A DNA stretch of 64,000 nucleotides, from contig OY754969.1 in the NCBI GenBank assembly GCA_963576475.1, positions 22,417,216-22,481,215 on the forward strand. The letters run 5' to 3'. This DNA is from Molanna angustata. Its lineage: Eukaryota > Arthropoda > Insecta > Trichoptera > Molannidae. The position numbers were made by a program, and so were the translations under genes. Of the stretch, positions 1 through 11,200 are shown in pieces. Under the pieces are notes generated by a model. It searched no databases. It worked only from the letters and a program-made list of their open reading frames with translations, and was not told the origin of the DNA. How positions within the stretch are numbered: the first letter of the stretch is position 1; every line of letters starts with the position of its first letter.

Positions 1-1196
1 GTTTACGTATTGTCAAATCAAGGAATATGGTGGATATTTTAAAGCTTTTTTTAAAGATAATAATGTCAAATACCTGCCTATTAATTTTAAGATGGAGAGT
101 TTGTGAATATTTTAGGGTGTTGAAATAACTTTGTTGGGACTAAATTTAATTCTTAAAAGAAACATAAATTTATTCATAATGCCTTCATAAACACAGACTT
201 GAATGGATACCTGGAATTCTGAAATTCAAAGAATGTGAAACATGGATAACAATTTTGAGTTGTTTTATTTTATTAAGTTTTTTTTACGAAAACATGTATT
301 ATGAAACAAAACAAAATGCTTCTCAACATTTTTTAAAAATACAAATTACTATTGATATACCTAAAATCTTTGACTGAATATTGAAATAAATGCGAGAATT
401 TGTTTTGAACCTACAATTATATCGCATTTGCGGAGAAAAATGTTTCATTGTGAAATAAATATTTTTCCTCAGGCAGAATTTCAACTTAACGCAAAATGTG
501 ACTGTGTGCTTAAAATAATGTTATGTATTTGGATATTGGTGGGAGGTCATTAGGGGCGGGTCTTGTGTAGAATGGCTTTGATTGGTAAGATTGATGGAAA
601 TGGGAAACATATTTAAAAGCGGGCTGTAAGTTAAATTTACTTGATTATTAATTATATGTAATAAAACTAAAACCATTTAAAAATTTCCACAGCATTAAAA
701 ATAAATTTTAAAATGAGTAAACGAGTGTATGTGTGAGGTTGGGTATGTGTGTGAATTCTTATTATAAGTGTCAGAGAGAAAATGTATATCTGAAAGCTCG
801 CTTGTTATTCCAATCAATCTCAATAACTAATTTTTGTAAAATAGTTATTAAGATTGATTTTGTAACAAACTTAACTTTTGTCCTAGATTGATCCCAAACT
901 ATGAATCAATTTCACCGGACTGATAACAATCCTAATTTTTGATTAAAACAATTGCTAAACCCGAATGTTCCGCGAATTCAGAGAAATTATCATTATTTAA
1001 GCGTCATTCAATACTAAATGACCACCAATTTAATATTCAATCAGGACCAAAAGTTCGACACATTAATAAAGTACATAGGTTTACGCTTAGATAATTTAGA
1101 GTCACTTGAAATAAAAAATAAACAATGAATTCAAAAAGAAATAAAATGTTATTATAGGTACCTACCTACTGTTAATTTCCTGTAAACAAATATAAA
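1..1196. other. AT-rich DNA, nothing recognised
   Basis: No long open frame, tRNA-like sequence or repeat shared with the rest of the window was seen. The GTAGGTACCTACCTAC-like string near 1157 is of a kind common in lepidopteran intergenic DNA (family knowledge). Confidence 0.6.
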
Positions 1197-1744
1197 ACGA
1201 GTGGGTTGTGGCCAACGCTAAACTCCTCACTAACAAGTCATTCTATAAAGTATTCAAATTTTGTATGGAAAATATTCAGCATTTTCATGAAATGAGTTTG
1301 TTAAATTATTTTTTATTTAAATATTTTATTATGAAAACTTGATAATTCTTCAATGCCATTTTATCAAAGTGATGTGCTTTTTTACTAATTTGAAAATAAA
1401 AATTTCAAATTTTAAGTTTCTTGAACTTGGGGTCACTTTGAAATATTTGACAGTTAAAAAAAATGAGAAGCACTATTCATATATCGTTCAAAATTTAATG
1501 GGGTCTAAGCGAGTATTAGATATACATATTTGCAAAATTTGAAAAGAATCGAATGAGTACGCCGTACATAGCACACTGCACATAGCACACAGCACATAGC
1601 ACACACACACACAGATACATTGTGATGAAACTTTCAGAATACACTCTCAGCATGATACTAGTTGATAATTTGCAATAAAAAAAATACCTTTAAAAATTGT
1701 GAAATCATAACTCCCCACTATATCCCCTTGGGTTAGTGAGGAGT
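1197..1744 (+). mobile_element. Family H Helentron-like non-autonomous element, short copy (H1)
   Basis: The element runs from ACGAGTGGGTTGTGGCCAAC to GGTTAGTGAGGAGT and is flanked by A runs. A 13-bp repeat ACTCCTCACTAAC starts 25 nt from the 5' end (1222-1234) and is perfectly complementary to the 3' terminus. The last 35 nt (1710-1744) can also fold as a hairpin, ACTCCCCACTA with TAGTGAGGAGT. A 5' subterminal repeat, matching 3' terminus and 3' hairpin are typical of Helentron/HINE elements. No transposase or helicase is encoded. The 67-codon open frame at 1339-1542 looks fortuitous. The GTACGCCGTAC and CACATAGCA repeats at 1559-1612 form a variable region also present in the other H copies. 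Confidence 0.7.
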
Positions 1745-1818
1745 AAAAAATAAAATGAATTGAGTAATGCGATTCATACATTATGTACATATTGGCGGAT
1801 GACGATTTAGCATATTTA

Positions 1819-1990
1819 GATGGGAGGTAGCAAAGCGGATAGGGCTCTGGATTATTGATTCAGTGGTCACGAGTTCGAATCCTGCCACGACCGACTCCAT
1901 TTACTTATAGTACAAGAATTTATGCTTAGTTTAGGGCATGTACGAGGATATATATGTACTTGTTTCAAGAACATATTCATTATTTTAAAA
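1819..1990 (+). mobile_element. tRNA-derived SINE, family A
   Basis: A tRNA-like head (box A-like GGTAGCAAAGCGGATAG near 1825, box B-like GAGTTCGAATCC near 1871) is followed by a body containing TTTATGCTTAGTTTAGGGCA and TACGAGGATATATATGTACTTG. The same head plus body occurs on the minus strand at 3590-3760 and 57765-57930, so this is an interspersed SINE and not a tRNA gene. The head cannot form a good acceptor stem with the downstream sequence. Pol III promoter boxes would drive it if still active. Confidence 0.75.
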
Positions 1991-2021
1991 AGTAAATTCA
2001 TACATATGTACATACATACCA

Positions 2022-2384
2022 TCACGCCATGTCCCTTGCGGGGTAGGCAGAGAGAATCAAACGCCACATTTTTCTATCCTGGCACGCATTTCTCGCCTCG
2101 TCCACATTCATGCATCGTCTCATACATGTTCGTCTGTTGCTCACACTTCTAACATTTCCGTCTTTCAGAATATCGTTCACATGGTAGTTCCATCCCTTTC
2201 TTGGGCGTCCCCGGCCTCTCATTCCATTCCTTTCCGCTCTGTATATTTTCATCGTCAGGCGCTCCTCATTCATTCTCCCCATGTGACCAAACCATCTCAA
2301 TGTGTTCACCTTCATTCTAGTAATGACATCTTTCTTGAACTTACATTCTTTGTACTTACTTCGTTGTTCAAAAGTAAATTCCAC
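2022..2384 (-). pseudogene. LINE reverse-transcriptase ORF, C-terminal remnant (120 codons)
   Basis: The frame carries the LRWFGHMGRMNEERL and RGRGRPRKGW motifs that typify the C-terminal tail of RTE-like and related insect non-LTR retrotransposon polyproteins. It ends with a conserved-looking tail, CQDRKMWRLILSAYPARDMA. The reverse-transcriptase core and endonuclease are missing, so this is a 5'-truncated, dead copy. The 3' end (GGGGTAGGCAGAG and CATGGCGTGATGGTATG on the minus strand) recurs at 37410-37610, probably at 57365-57460, and at 63420-63470. The name is from motif recognition; the clade is uncertain. Confidence 0.75.
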
Positions 2385-2986
2385 ATAAGATAATCGTTAG
2401 TGGCGACAGGAGAGTATATGCGATTTGAAAAATATAACAATTAAAAATCGAGTTGCAACATATAAAAAATGTGAGGTGTTCAGAACATTATGCAGTTTCT
2501 TGCTGTTAAGGTAAAAAAATGAATTTGTGGCAGAGCAGTTAGTGAGTTCAAGTTCAAAACCACGTCGATTGATTTCGTCAATAGGTTTTTTTGAGGTAAA
2601 AGACATTTGAAATATAATTTATGAAAGTCGAGTGCCGAGTATCAGAATGCGGATAAAAAAATATCTGGTCATTTAACGCATCCAAGAAAACTGTTCCTAA
2701 GTACACGGCAACTTTTTTTTTATTTTATACCGCACAATGGGTTGTAGTACTTAACTATGTAAGACTTCTCATTAAGGGAAATGTACCCGACCTACTGAAA
2801 GTTTGTTCAAAGTGTGAACACCCTAAGAAGTCATATAGACTTAACTGATAATATTTTCTTTAATGACAAAAACGTATATTATGTATTATATCATTGTGTA
2901 GTGTTAATACAAATATATTTTTAAAGATTTATAATACATACATAATGTCCAACATAATGTCCAACCATTGTTATTTATATATTTTT
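2385..2986. other. AT-rich spacer, nothing recognised
   Basis: This stretch contains short AT-rich sequence without repeats shared elsewhere that I could identify, and the short open frames look random. Confidence 0.5.
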
Positions 2987-3483
2987 ACTCTCCACACTAT
3001 GGAATAGTGGTGAATCATGATATCACAAGTGCACACTATGAGTTTCGTTGTGATGTGTTTGTATGTATGGCGTACGGCGTACAGCGTTCGCCGTACCTCG
3101 TACGGATTATCCTACATTGTTATCTCTAAAGCCCAAACCATAAGTCCGATCGACTTCATATTAACATCATATGTGCAAAGTTCATATATGTAAAGTCCGT
3201 AAACTTAAAGCTGATTAGTATTCCATAGATATTCGTTAATTTCTTCCCTATGATTTCATCTGTTCAGGTATCATGTAGAATGTGCATACTATGAGTTTCG
3301 TGACAATGTTTTTGTGTCTTTGGTGTATCGTGAAAACTTTTGTCCTCTGGGAATATCGTATTAGTTTAAGAATCTAATAGAAATGTACTTCATAAAAATG
3401 CATTTAGAGATTTTACCTTTCAAGATAAAAAATGAACACTTACTATGGTGTGAAGAGTTTAGTATTGGCTACAACCTACTCAT
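2987..3483 (-). mobile_element. Family H Helentron-like element, inverted short copy (H3)
   Basis: Read on the minus strand, it begins ATGAGTAGGTTGTAGCCAAT and ends at the hairpin CACACTATGGAATAGTGG-type 3' terminus, flanked by A runs. The subterminal repeat ACTCTTCACACCA again starts 25 nt from the 5' end, and 11 of 13 positions match the 3' end ACTCTCCACACTA. The interior holds GTACGGCGTAC motifs (3068-3110) and a segment at about 3125-3240 homologous to the core of the 313-bp satellite monomer of the giant copy at 8183-21104. It is therefore close to the presumed pre-expansion form. Confidence 0.75.
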
Positions 3484-3589
3484 TTTTTATACTGAACTTG
3501 ATTTGAATGAGCCTTAAGTAGTATTAAACATAGCAAAATTTATATTGATTCTATATATTGAAGTTCTACTTATTTATTCATTTTTTTTA

Positions 3590-3760
3590 AATGAATATGT
3601 CCTTGTTAAAAAAGTACATATACATCTTCCTACGTTCCCTAAAATAAGCAAATAAATGCTTGTGCTAAAGGTGAACGAAATCGGTCGAGGCAGGATTCGA
3701 ACTCGCGATCACTGGATTACTAGCCCAGCGCGCTAATCGATCTGCCATCGACCTATCTTA
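3590..3760 (-). mobile_element. tRNA-derived SINE, family A (inverted copy)
   Basis: On the minus strand this reads as a tRNA-like head (GATGGCAGATCGATTAGCGC, then GAGTTCGAATCCTGCC with a perfect box B) followed by the shared body TTTATTTGCTTATTTTAGGG and a TATATGTAC segment. It matches the copies at 1819-1990 and 57765-57930. It is an interspersed repeat, not a functional tRNA gene. Confidence 0.8.
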
Positions 3761-4422
3761 AATCTACTTTGATAAAAACTCTAATATAAAATTTCATAAA
3801 TAAAAACAAATTAACATATTAGAAAAGTTAGGAATACAATAATATGTAGGTACGCAATAACCTACGTAATTTAAATAAATTTCCAACAATATAAATCCGC
3901 TATCAAAACTATTTCAGAATTTATCGTTCCCACATTGTAGACACAACCCGAATAGATTATCCGAAAACTGTGTTTTGTTGGAATTTACAACGGTTCAACT
4001 GTGTGAAAGTTTTTCATCAACATAATTTTGCATCTCATAAATTTCAGTGGTTTTATGCAGAGGAAGACCTACTTATATTTACCTACATAAGTAGAGAAGT
4101 GGGAAAGTTGAATTTCCCAAAAGACAAACAACATACAAATCTCAATCTTCGTCTAGATTAACTTATTTGTTTATTTTTATACAACACCAAATGGAATTCA
4201 AGAGAAGACGAATGACGTCATAAAGGTACAAAAATAACATATATCAATGCAGGTATATACAGTTCAAACAGATAGGGGATGTAGAAATAATACCGTGGAA
4301 TGTTTGAAATCGCAGAGTTCCCCCTCATTCAAAAGTATGCGAGTTATCTGTATAACAACTATATTATATTTGTACAATAATTTAAGAGAAAACAAAACTA
4401 TGCAGAAACGTAATTTGTCAAA
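3761..4422. other. AT-rich spacer, nothing recognised
   Basis: An open frame of 63 codons (3970-4161) lacks recognisable domains, and its codon content looks like surrounding DNA. Confidence 0.5.
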
Positions 4423-4640
4423 TTCATTAGAAGTAAATAAAATAGGAGATCGCCGACGGACTGGAAGGAGACATATGTCCTGGATGTGTAATATTAGGGA
4501 ATGGACGGGCTTCAGAACTGTAAAGCAGATATTCCGGGCAGCAAAGGAGAGAGAGGGATTCACCAGAGCGATCGCCGACGACGAAGGTTCCTGACAGGGC
4601 ATCAGAAGAAGATAAGCAGTAATAAATAGATAATTCATCA
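4423..4640 (+). pseudogene. LINE polyprotein C-terminal remnant
   Basis: The last roughly 57 codons of the open frame ending at 4594 read GRRHMSWMCNIREWTGF then IFRAAKEREGF. This matches the GRR..SWLKNLREW....LFRAA pattern at the C terminus of RTE-like and similar insect LINE polyproteins (family knowledge). Upstream codons of the same frame have no such similarity, so the retroelement part probably begins near 4423. Everything upstream of the tail, including endonuclease and RT core, is absent. Confidence 0.65.
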
Positions 4641-7600
4641 AATATCAGTTTATGAACTGAAAGCATTTGATGAAATTTCATTTTAATTTATTTAATACAC
4701 CAACAGAACTATAGCTTATATACACACACCAGTCAAGACACTGATAGTCCCTAAAGATCTCGAATGCTACAACGACAGGCGTTTGTCACATAGTCAATAC
4801 TAACATTAAAACTAAAATACGTCGATAGTATGTAGTAAATTGTTTACTTTTGAATAAAAAATAAATAAGTTTATAAAATTTTGAGAGACCGTAAGACTTT
4901 TGCATCTTGGTCTAGGAAATCCTGGTCTTGGTCTTGCACAGTCTGGGAGTTGGTCTTGTAGCTACACATGCGATTTTGGTCTTACGAGTTTCGCAAGACC
5001 AAAAAACCAAGACTGCAAGACTTTTGCTCATCATTAAAACTCTCATAAATGTATTGTTTTTCTAGGAAAATTTTAATATGAATTGGAATATTTAAGTTCT
5101 TATACATAAATACTACAGTCATCGTGCTTCATCAAAGTAACTAATTAAATATTCATCAAACATACTGTGAAACAATACGAATTCATGGTGTTTATTTGAA
5201 CCATAAATAATATAATGTAATCGATATTTCTATAGGTACAAGACAAGCAAAACATTTCAATATGTATACGTCACGTATAAAATTGAAGTTGATGCATGCA
5301 AAAAGGTACCTAATAGAAATCGATATGCCTGGTAACTTTTAATAATACCTGTATACCTTACTTCCTATATAATTTGTACTATACCTTCCTACTCAATGCT
5401 CTAACCGTAACTGAATAATAATATAAAAGAGAGAGAAGGGATATTATGCTCCAGAAAATAATGATACAATTTTATCCTAGGTGATTCTATGATACTCAGG
5501 ACTAAAATAGTCCAATTAAAAAATACATGAGAAACTTAATGCGATGCGAAAGTAATGGATATCAATGAACGTTGCACTTAATATTCTCGTATTTCAATAT
5601 TGTGGCCTATTTAACACGAACATCTGATGCCTGAACTAATATCTGAGTTCATTCGTAGCGGAGTAAAAAAAATTAAATGGGATAATATCTTTGGTGATCT
5701 ATAGTAATTAAATAAATGCAATTTGTTACTAAATATGTGTAAAACTAATATTTGAAACACAAAATATGATAATATTATCCATTGTCAATTACGTGGCTTG
5801 TAAGTAGGTACCTACATAGATATGTAGATTAAATGAAATCAAATGGAATCGAAGGTTTTATAGATTCAAGTTTAAGACAAGAAAAGTGTAATTCAAAACT
5901 ACAAAAATGGATTGGTAACCAAAACAAGAAATGAAAATGTAGTTTCTTCATCAATTCACTTAGGCATGAAAAAACAGAGTTAGTCAACCACAGGTTTCAT
6001 GCTTCACAAAATAATGATGCTAATTAAGATAGATGAAAAATAAATAACAAATTACATAAATGTACTCAAATATACACACAAATAATCATTTGTTGTACTA
6101 TAAAGTTTTGCTGTACTATAAAATCCAAGAACAATCTGCAACTCGCTAGCGAATTTGCCACGAAATCTCATGTTTCAAAAGGAATCAAAATCAAATGGAA
6201 TCGAAAATCAAGTTTCATGAAAATCTACAAACACAAAAAAATACTTATACTAAAACATAATTCTCTTTTCGACAACTAAATATTAAAGCAAGACTTTCGA
6301 ACTGACAAATTAATAAGATAACGAATAAGTGAAAAACACAAGTCATATTGTACCACCGCATGAGGAATCAACAATGACCATCAGTAACAATAGAACCTGG
6401 AATGAATCTACAGTTATGTGACGTAAAACGACTTTAAACATTTACAGTGTATACAATACGATAACTAAAATCAAAACCATCCCAATAATTAATTAGATAA
6501 ATACAATTACGTAGAATGGATTAAAAAGACAATTAATTGGTTCATTTAATATGCCAAAACCATATTACCTGTGAAGAGATAATTCTCTGTAATTACTTAT
6601 TGTTATAGGTAGGAATTATTAATGATGTAACGATAACAGAAACATCAATAAAACTAGTTTTACAATGTATACAATTTATCATAGATATATTTGTACCATA
6701 TTTATCTACTGAAGAGTCTGAAAAGGTTTATAACAAAGCACTTGCTAACAAACATACTTATGGAAATGAAAATAAATCCATATTTTAAAACGCTTAATAT
6801 GTATATGTTAATTATAATAAGTTTTTATTAATAATTTACATTTATATTACACAAAATTACATTAATATTACATATATACACAAAATGGATATTGGAATTT
6901 CATGTTTCGAAAATTCACATTAAACTCTTTTGCTAAAAATAAAAACCAATATAATATTATACGCAATTCGCACATTTGGACACATATTCGAGGCATTATA
7001 GGTCATTCATTCATACCATCACAGCAAATCCCACAACATGGGCGACAGGTGTGCGGGTTTTCCCACAAATCAGTATCGTCTCACCTAAAAAGCCAACATT
7101 CAGAGTGGGTGATGAACCTCCTTGCTGAACTATGTTAGTTGTAATTATTTAGTCTTGTATTTTAGATTACCCAACTCTTACGGGACACCCGAAAATGATG
7201 ATTAAAAAAAAATTGGATCAGAAAAGTATTTTGTACTCCGATGCCTCAGCTAAATTCATTTGTTAAAAACCAATTATATTATATAGCTACCTATATATAT
7301 ATATTCGCAAGTTGCACATAAAGATGTGGCGTTATTGATAATTTATAATGTAATTGTTATTCAATAAGTTCAATCATACATATGTAGTTGTATTTGGTTC
7401 ATAGAATTCCAATGGGTTACATTCCCAGGAAACTTCTATATATGCTCTATCAATATGCTTAACTCATTTTAATTATTTTAACTTGAAAACAATTCTTATA
7501 TTAGGTTGCTAAAATAGCAACGAAATTTCTTGCAATAATAAGATGTAAAATATAAATATACAACTGTATACCTACAACGTAATAAATATATGGTTTACAA

Positions 7601-7646
7601 ATAACTTATTGTAGGTAAATACTTATAGAAGTCAATAAGATAAAAA
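4641..7646. other. Long AT-rich stretch with a few low-complexity repeats
   Basis: No host gene is recognised. At 4880-5030 a segment is built from repeats of TCTTGGTCTTG/GCAAGACC, seen again in inverted sense at 61995-62060. Around 6900-7200 the sequence is slightly richer in GC, with a 78-codon open frame (6902-7138) of unknown nature. Confidence 0.5.
4880..5030. repeat. TCTTGGTCTTG-rich degenerate repeat
   Basis: Imperfect copies of TCTTGGTCTTG and its complement CAAGACCAAGA alternate across about 150 bp, giving partial inverted symmetry. A related stretch with GCAAGACCTGCAAGACTCG lies at 61995-62060. The unit occurs at two distant loci, so it may be part of an interspersed family. Confidence 0.5.
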
Positions 7647-8182
7647 CTAGTTGCATGTAACACATGAGATCCAACTGTCGATAGCGATAGTATGTATAGT
7701 TGAAGAATAAGTACCAAACTATAAACCCATAAATACAAATTATTTAATATTTTAAGATATTTGATTTTCTATACAACACATGTAGGTATGTATGTCAAGA
7801 TAGGATAGTATGGAGGAAGGTCCTTTTTTCCTACCCAGAATATGAAAAAAATCATGATGGTATATATGTGTGTTTGGAGATGAAGTATCAAACTATTAAA
7901 TATTCTTAGATATTGTGTATAGACGACAGCCATACAAATTGTATGAAGCAATGTCGTCACTAAATTCAATTTTTAAAAAAAATGTTAAAAAATTTTGAGA
8001 TGTAGGTACTCCTACAATATTAATATTTTTTATAGAAAATTAAATTATCTAGTTGGGGTGTTTCGGCTTTTTTCGATATTTTGAAAAACTTTGGAAATAT
8101 AGGCAATTAAACTCATAAATTTATCATAAAAAAAATATTTTTCTTAATAAAAAATGTTTGAGAAATCCTGGAATTTAAAAAA
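7647..8182 (+). mobile_element. Family E Helentron-like element, 5' part of copy V
   Basis: It begins CTAGTTGCATGTAACACATG followed by the subterminal repeat ATCCAACTGTCGAT. It continues through the family body to CCTGGAATTT at 8176, where the 12.9-kb family H element interrupts it. The 3' part resumes at 21105. Comparison with uninterrupted copies (for example 31300-32370) shows the break lies between CCTGGAATTT and AATTTGAG. The 66-codon frame at 7769-7969 (minus) recurs in other copies and only reflects element sequence. Confidence 0.85.
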
Positions 8183-8221
8183 ACGAGTGGGTTGTGGCCA
8201 ACACTAAACTCTCCACACCAC

Positions 8222-11200
8222 AAATATTGACAATGAAATATTTTATTCATTCTAAATTTTACTACCAGGAATATAAATTTTCTTCCGATAGTAAATTTTT
8301 ATGTTAAGATAAACAAACTATTAATGCAGTATAGTGAAGAATGCTTATGTTGTATGAAATATTTTTAAAAAAGCACATAAATTTTGTTTTAAAGAACGCA
8401 AGAGTATTTTCCAAATTTTGACAGGTGATATCATATGAAGAATTTTTTTGTTATTTATGGAAAGCTAATCGGTTCTATGTTCAAGCTCTTTACATTATAA
8501 CATGAAATCAAATTACTGAACTTTTCCATACATAGAAATTTATCTAATTACATTTTTATTCATACTAAATGTTACTACCAGGAATATAAATTTTCTTCCG
8601 ATAGTATATTTTTATGTTAAGATAAACAAACTATTAATGCAGTATAGTGAAGAATGCTTATGTTGTATGAAATATTTTAAAAAAAGCAGATAAATTTTGA
8701 TTTAAAGAACGCGAGAGCATTTTCAAAATTTTGACACGTGATATCATATGAAGATTTTTTTGTTATTTATGGAAAGCTAATCAGTTCTATGTTCAAGCTC
8801 TTTACATTATAACATGAAATCAAATTACTGAACGTTTCCATACATAGAAATTTATCTAATTACATTTTTATTCATACTAAATGTTACTATCAGGAATATA
8901 AATTTTCTTCCGATAGTATATTTTTATGTTAAGATAGACAAACTATTAATGCAGTATAGTGAAGAATGCTTATGTTGTATGAAATATTTTTAAAAAAGCA
9001 GATAAATTTTGTTTTAAAGAACGCAAGAGTATTTTCCAAATTTTGACAGGTGATATCATATGAAGAATTTTTTTGTTATTTATGGAAAGCTAATCAGTTC
9101 TATGTTCAAGCTCTTTACATTATAACATGAAATCAAATTACTGAACGTTTCCATACATAGAAATTTATCTAATTACATTTTTATTCATACTAAATGTTAC
9201 TATCAGGAATATAAATTTTCTTCCGATAGTATATTTTTATGTTAAGATAGACAAACTATTAATGCAGTATAGGGAAGAATGCTTATGTTGTATGAAATAT
9301 TTTAAAAAAAGCAGATAAATTTTGTTCTAAAGAACGCGAGAGCATTTTCCAAATTTGGAGAGGTGATATCATATGAAGAATTTTTTTGTTATTTATGGAA
9401 AGCTAATCAGTTCTATGTTCAAGCTCTTTACATTATAACATGAAATCAAATTACTGAACTTTTCCATACATAGAAATTTATCTAATTACATTTTTATTCA
9501 TACTAAATGTTACTACCAGGAATATAAATTTTCTTCCGATAGTATATTTTTATGTTAAGATAAACAAACTATTAATGCAGTATAGTGAAGAATGCTTATG
9601 TTGTATGAAATATTTTAAAAAAAGCAGATAAATTTTGATTTAAAGAACGCGAGAGCATTTTCAAAATTTTGACACGTGATATCATATGAAGATTTTTTTG
9701 TTATTTATGGAAAGCTAATCAGTTCCATGTTCAAGCTCTTTACATTATAACATGAAATCAAATTACTGAACGTTTCCATACATAGAAATTTATCTAATTA
9801 CATTTTTATTCATACTAAATGTTACTATCAGGAATATAAATTTTCTTCCGATAGTATATTTTTATGTTAAGATAGACAAACTATTAATGCAGTATAGTGA
9901 AGAATGCTTATGTTGTATGAAATATTTTTAAAAAAGCAGATAAATTTTGTTTTAAAGAACGCAAGAGTATTTTCCAAATTTTGACAGGTGATATCATATG
10001 AAGAATTTTTTTGTTATTTATGGAAAGCTAATCAGTTCTATGTTCAAGCTCTTTACATTATAACATGAAATCAAATTACTGAACGTTTCCATACATAGAA
10101 ATTTATCTAATTACATTTTTATTCATACTAAATGTTACTATCAGGAATATAAATTTTCTTCCGATAGTATATTTTTATGTTAAGATAGACAAACTATTAA
10201 TGCAGTATAGGGAAGAATGCTTATGTTGTATGAAATATTTTAAAAAAAGCAGATAAATTTTGTTCTAAAGAACGCGAGAGCATTTTCCAAATTTGGAGAG
10301 GTGATATCATATGAAGAATTTTTTTGTTATTTATGGAAAGCTAATCAGTTCTATGTTCAAGCTCTTTACATTATAACATGAAATCAAATTACTGAACTTT
10401 TCCATACATAGAAATTTATCTAATTACATTTTTATTCATACTAAATGTTACTACCAGGAATATAAATTTTCTTCCGATAGTATATTTTTATGTTAAGATA
10501 AACAAACTATTAATGCAGTATAGTGAAGAATGCTTATGTTGTATGAAATATTTTAAAAAAAGCAGATAAATTTTGATTTAAAGAACGCGAGAGCATTTTC
10601 AAAATTTTGACACGTGATATCATATGAAGATTTTTTTGTTATTTATGGAAAGCTAATCAGTTCTATGTTCAAGCTCTTTACATTATAACATGAAATCAAA
10701 TTACTGAACGTTTCCATACATAGAAATTTATCTAATTACATTTTTATTCATACTAAATGTTACTATCAGGAATATAAATTTTCTTCCGATAGTATATTTT
10801 TATGTTAAGATAAACAAACTATTAATGCAGTATAGTGAAGAATGCTTATGTTGTATGAAATATTTTAAAAAAAGCAGATAAATTTTGTTTTAAAGAACGC
10901 GAGAGCATTTTCAAAATTTTGACACGTGATATCATATGAAGATTTTTTTTGTTGTTTATGGAAAGCTAATCAGTTCTATGTTCAAGCTTTTTACATTATA
11001 ACATGAAATCAAATTACTGAACTTTTCCATACATAGAAATTTATCTAATTACATTTTTATTCATACTAAACGTTACTATCAGGAATATAAATTTTCTTCC
11101 GATAGTATATTTTTATGTTAAGATAAACAAACTATTAATGCAGTATAGTGAAGAATGCTTATGTTGTATGAAATATTTAAAAAAAAGCAGATAAATTTTG

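Noticed and set aside
1867..2067. Possible tRNA gene around 1820-1895, 3680-3760 and 57850-57930
   Set aside because: The same head is followed by the same unrelated body at three loci, and acceptor stems do not pair, so these are SINEs and not tRNA genes.
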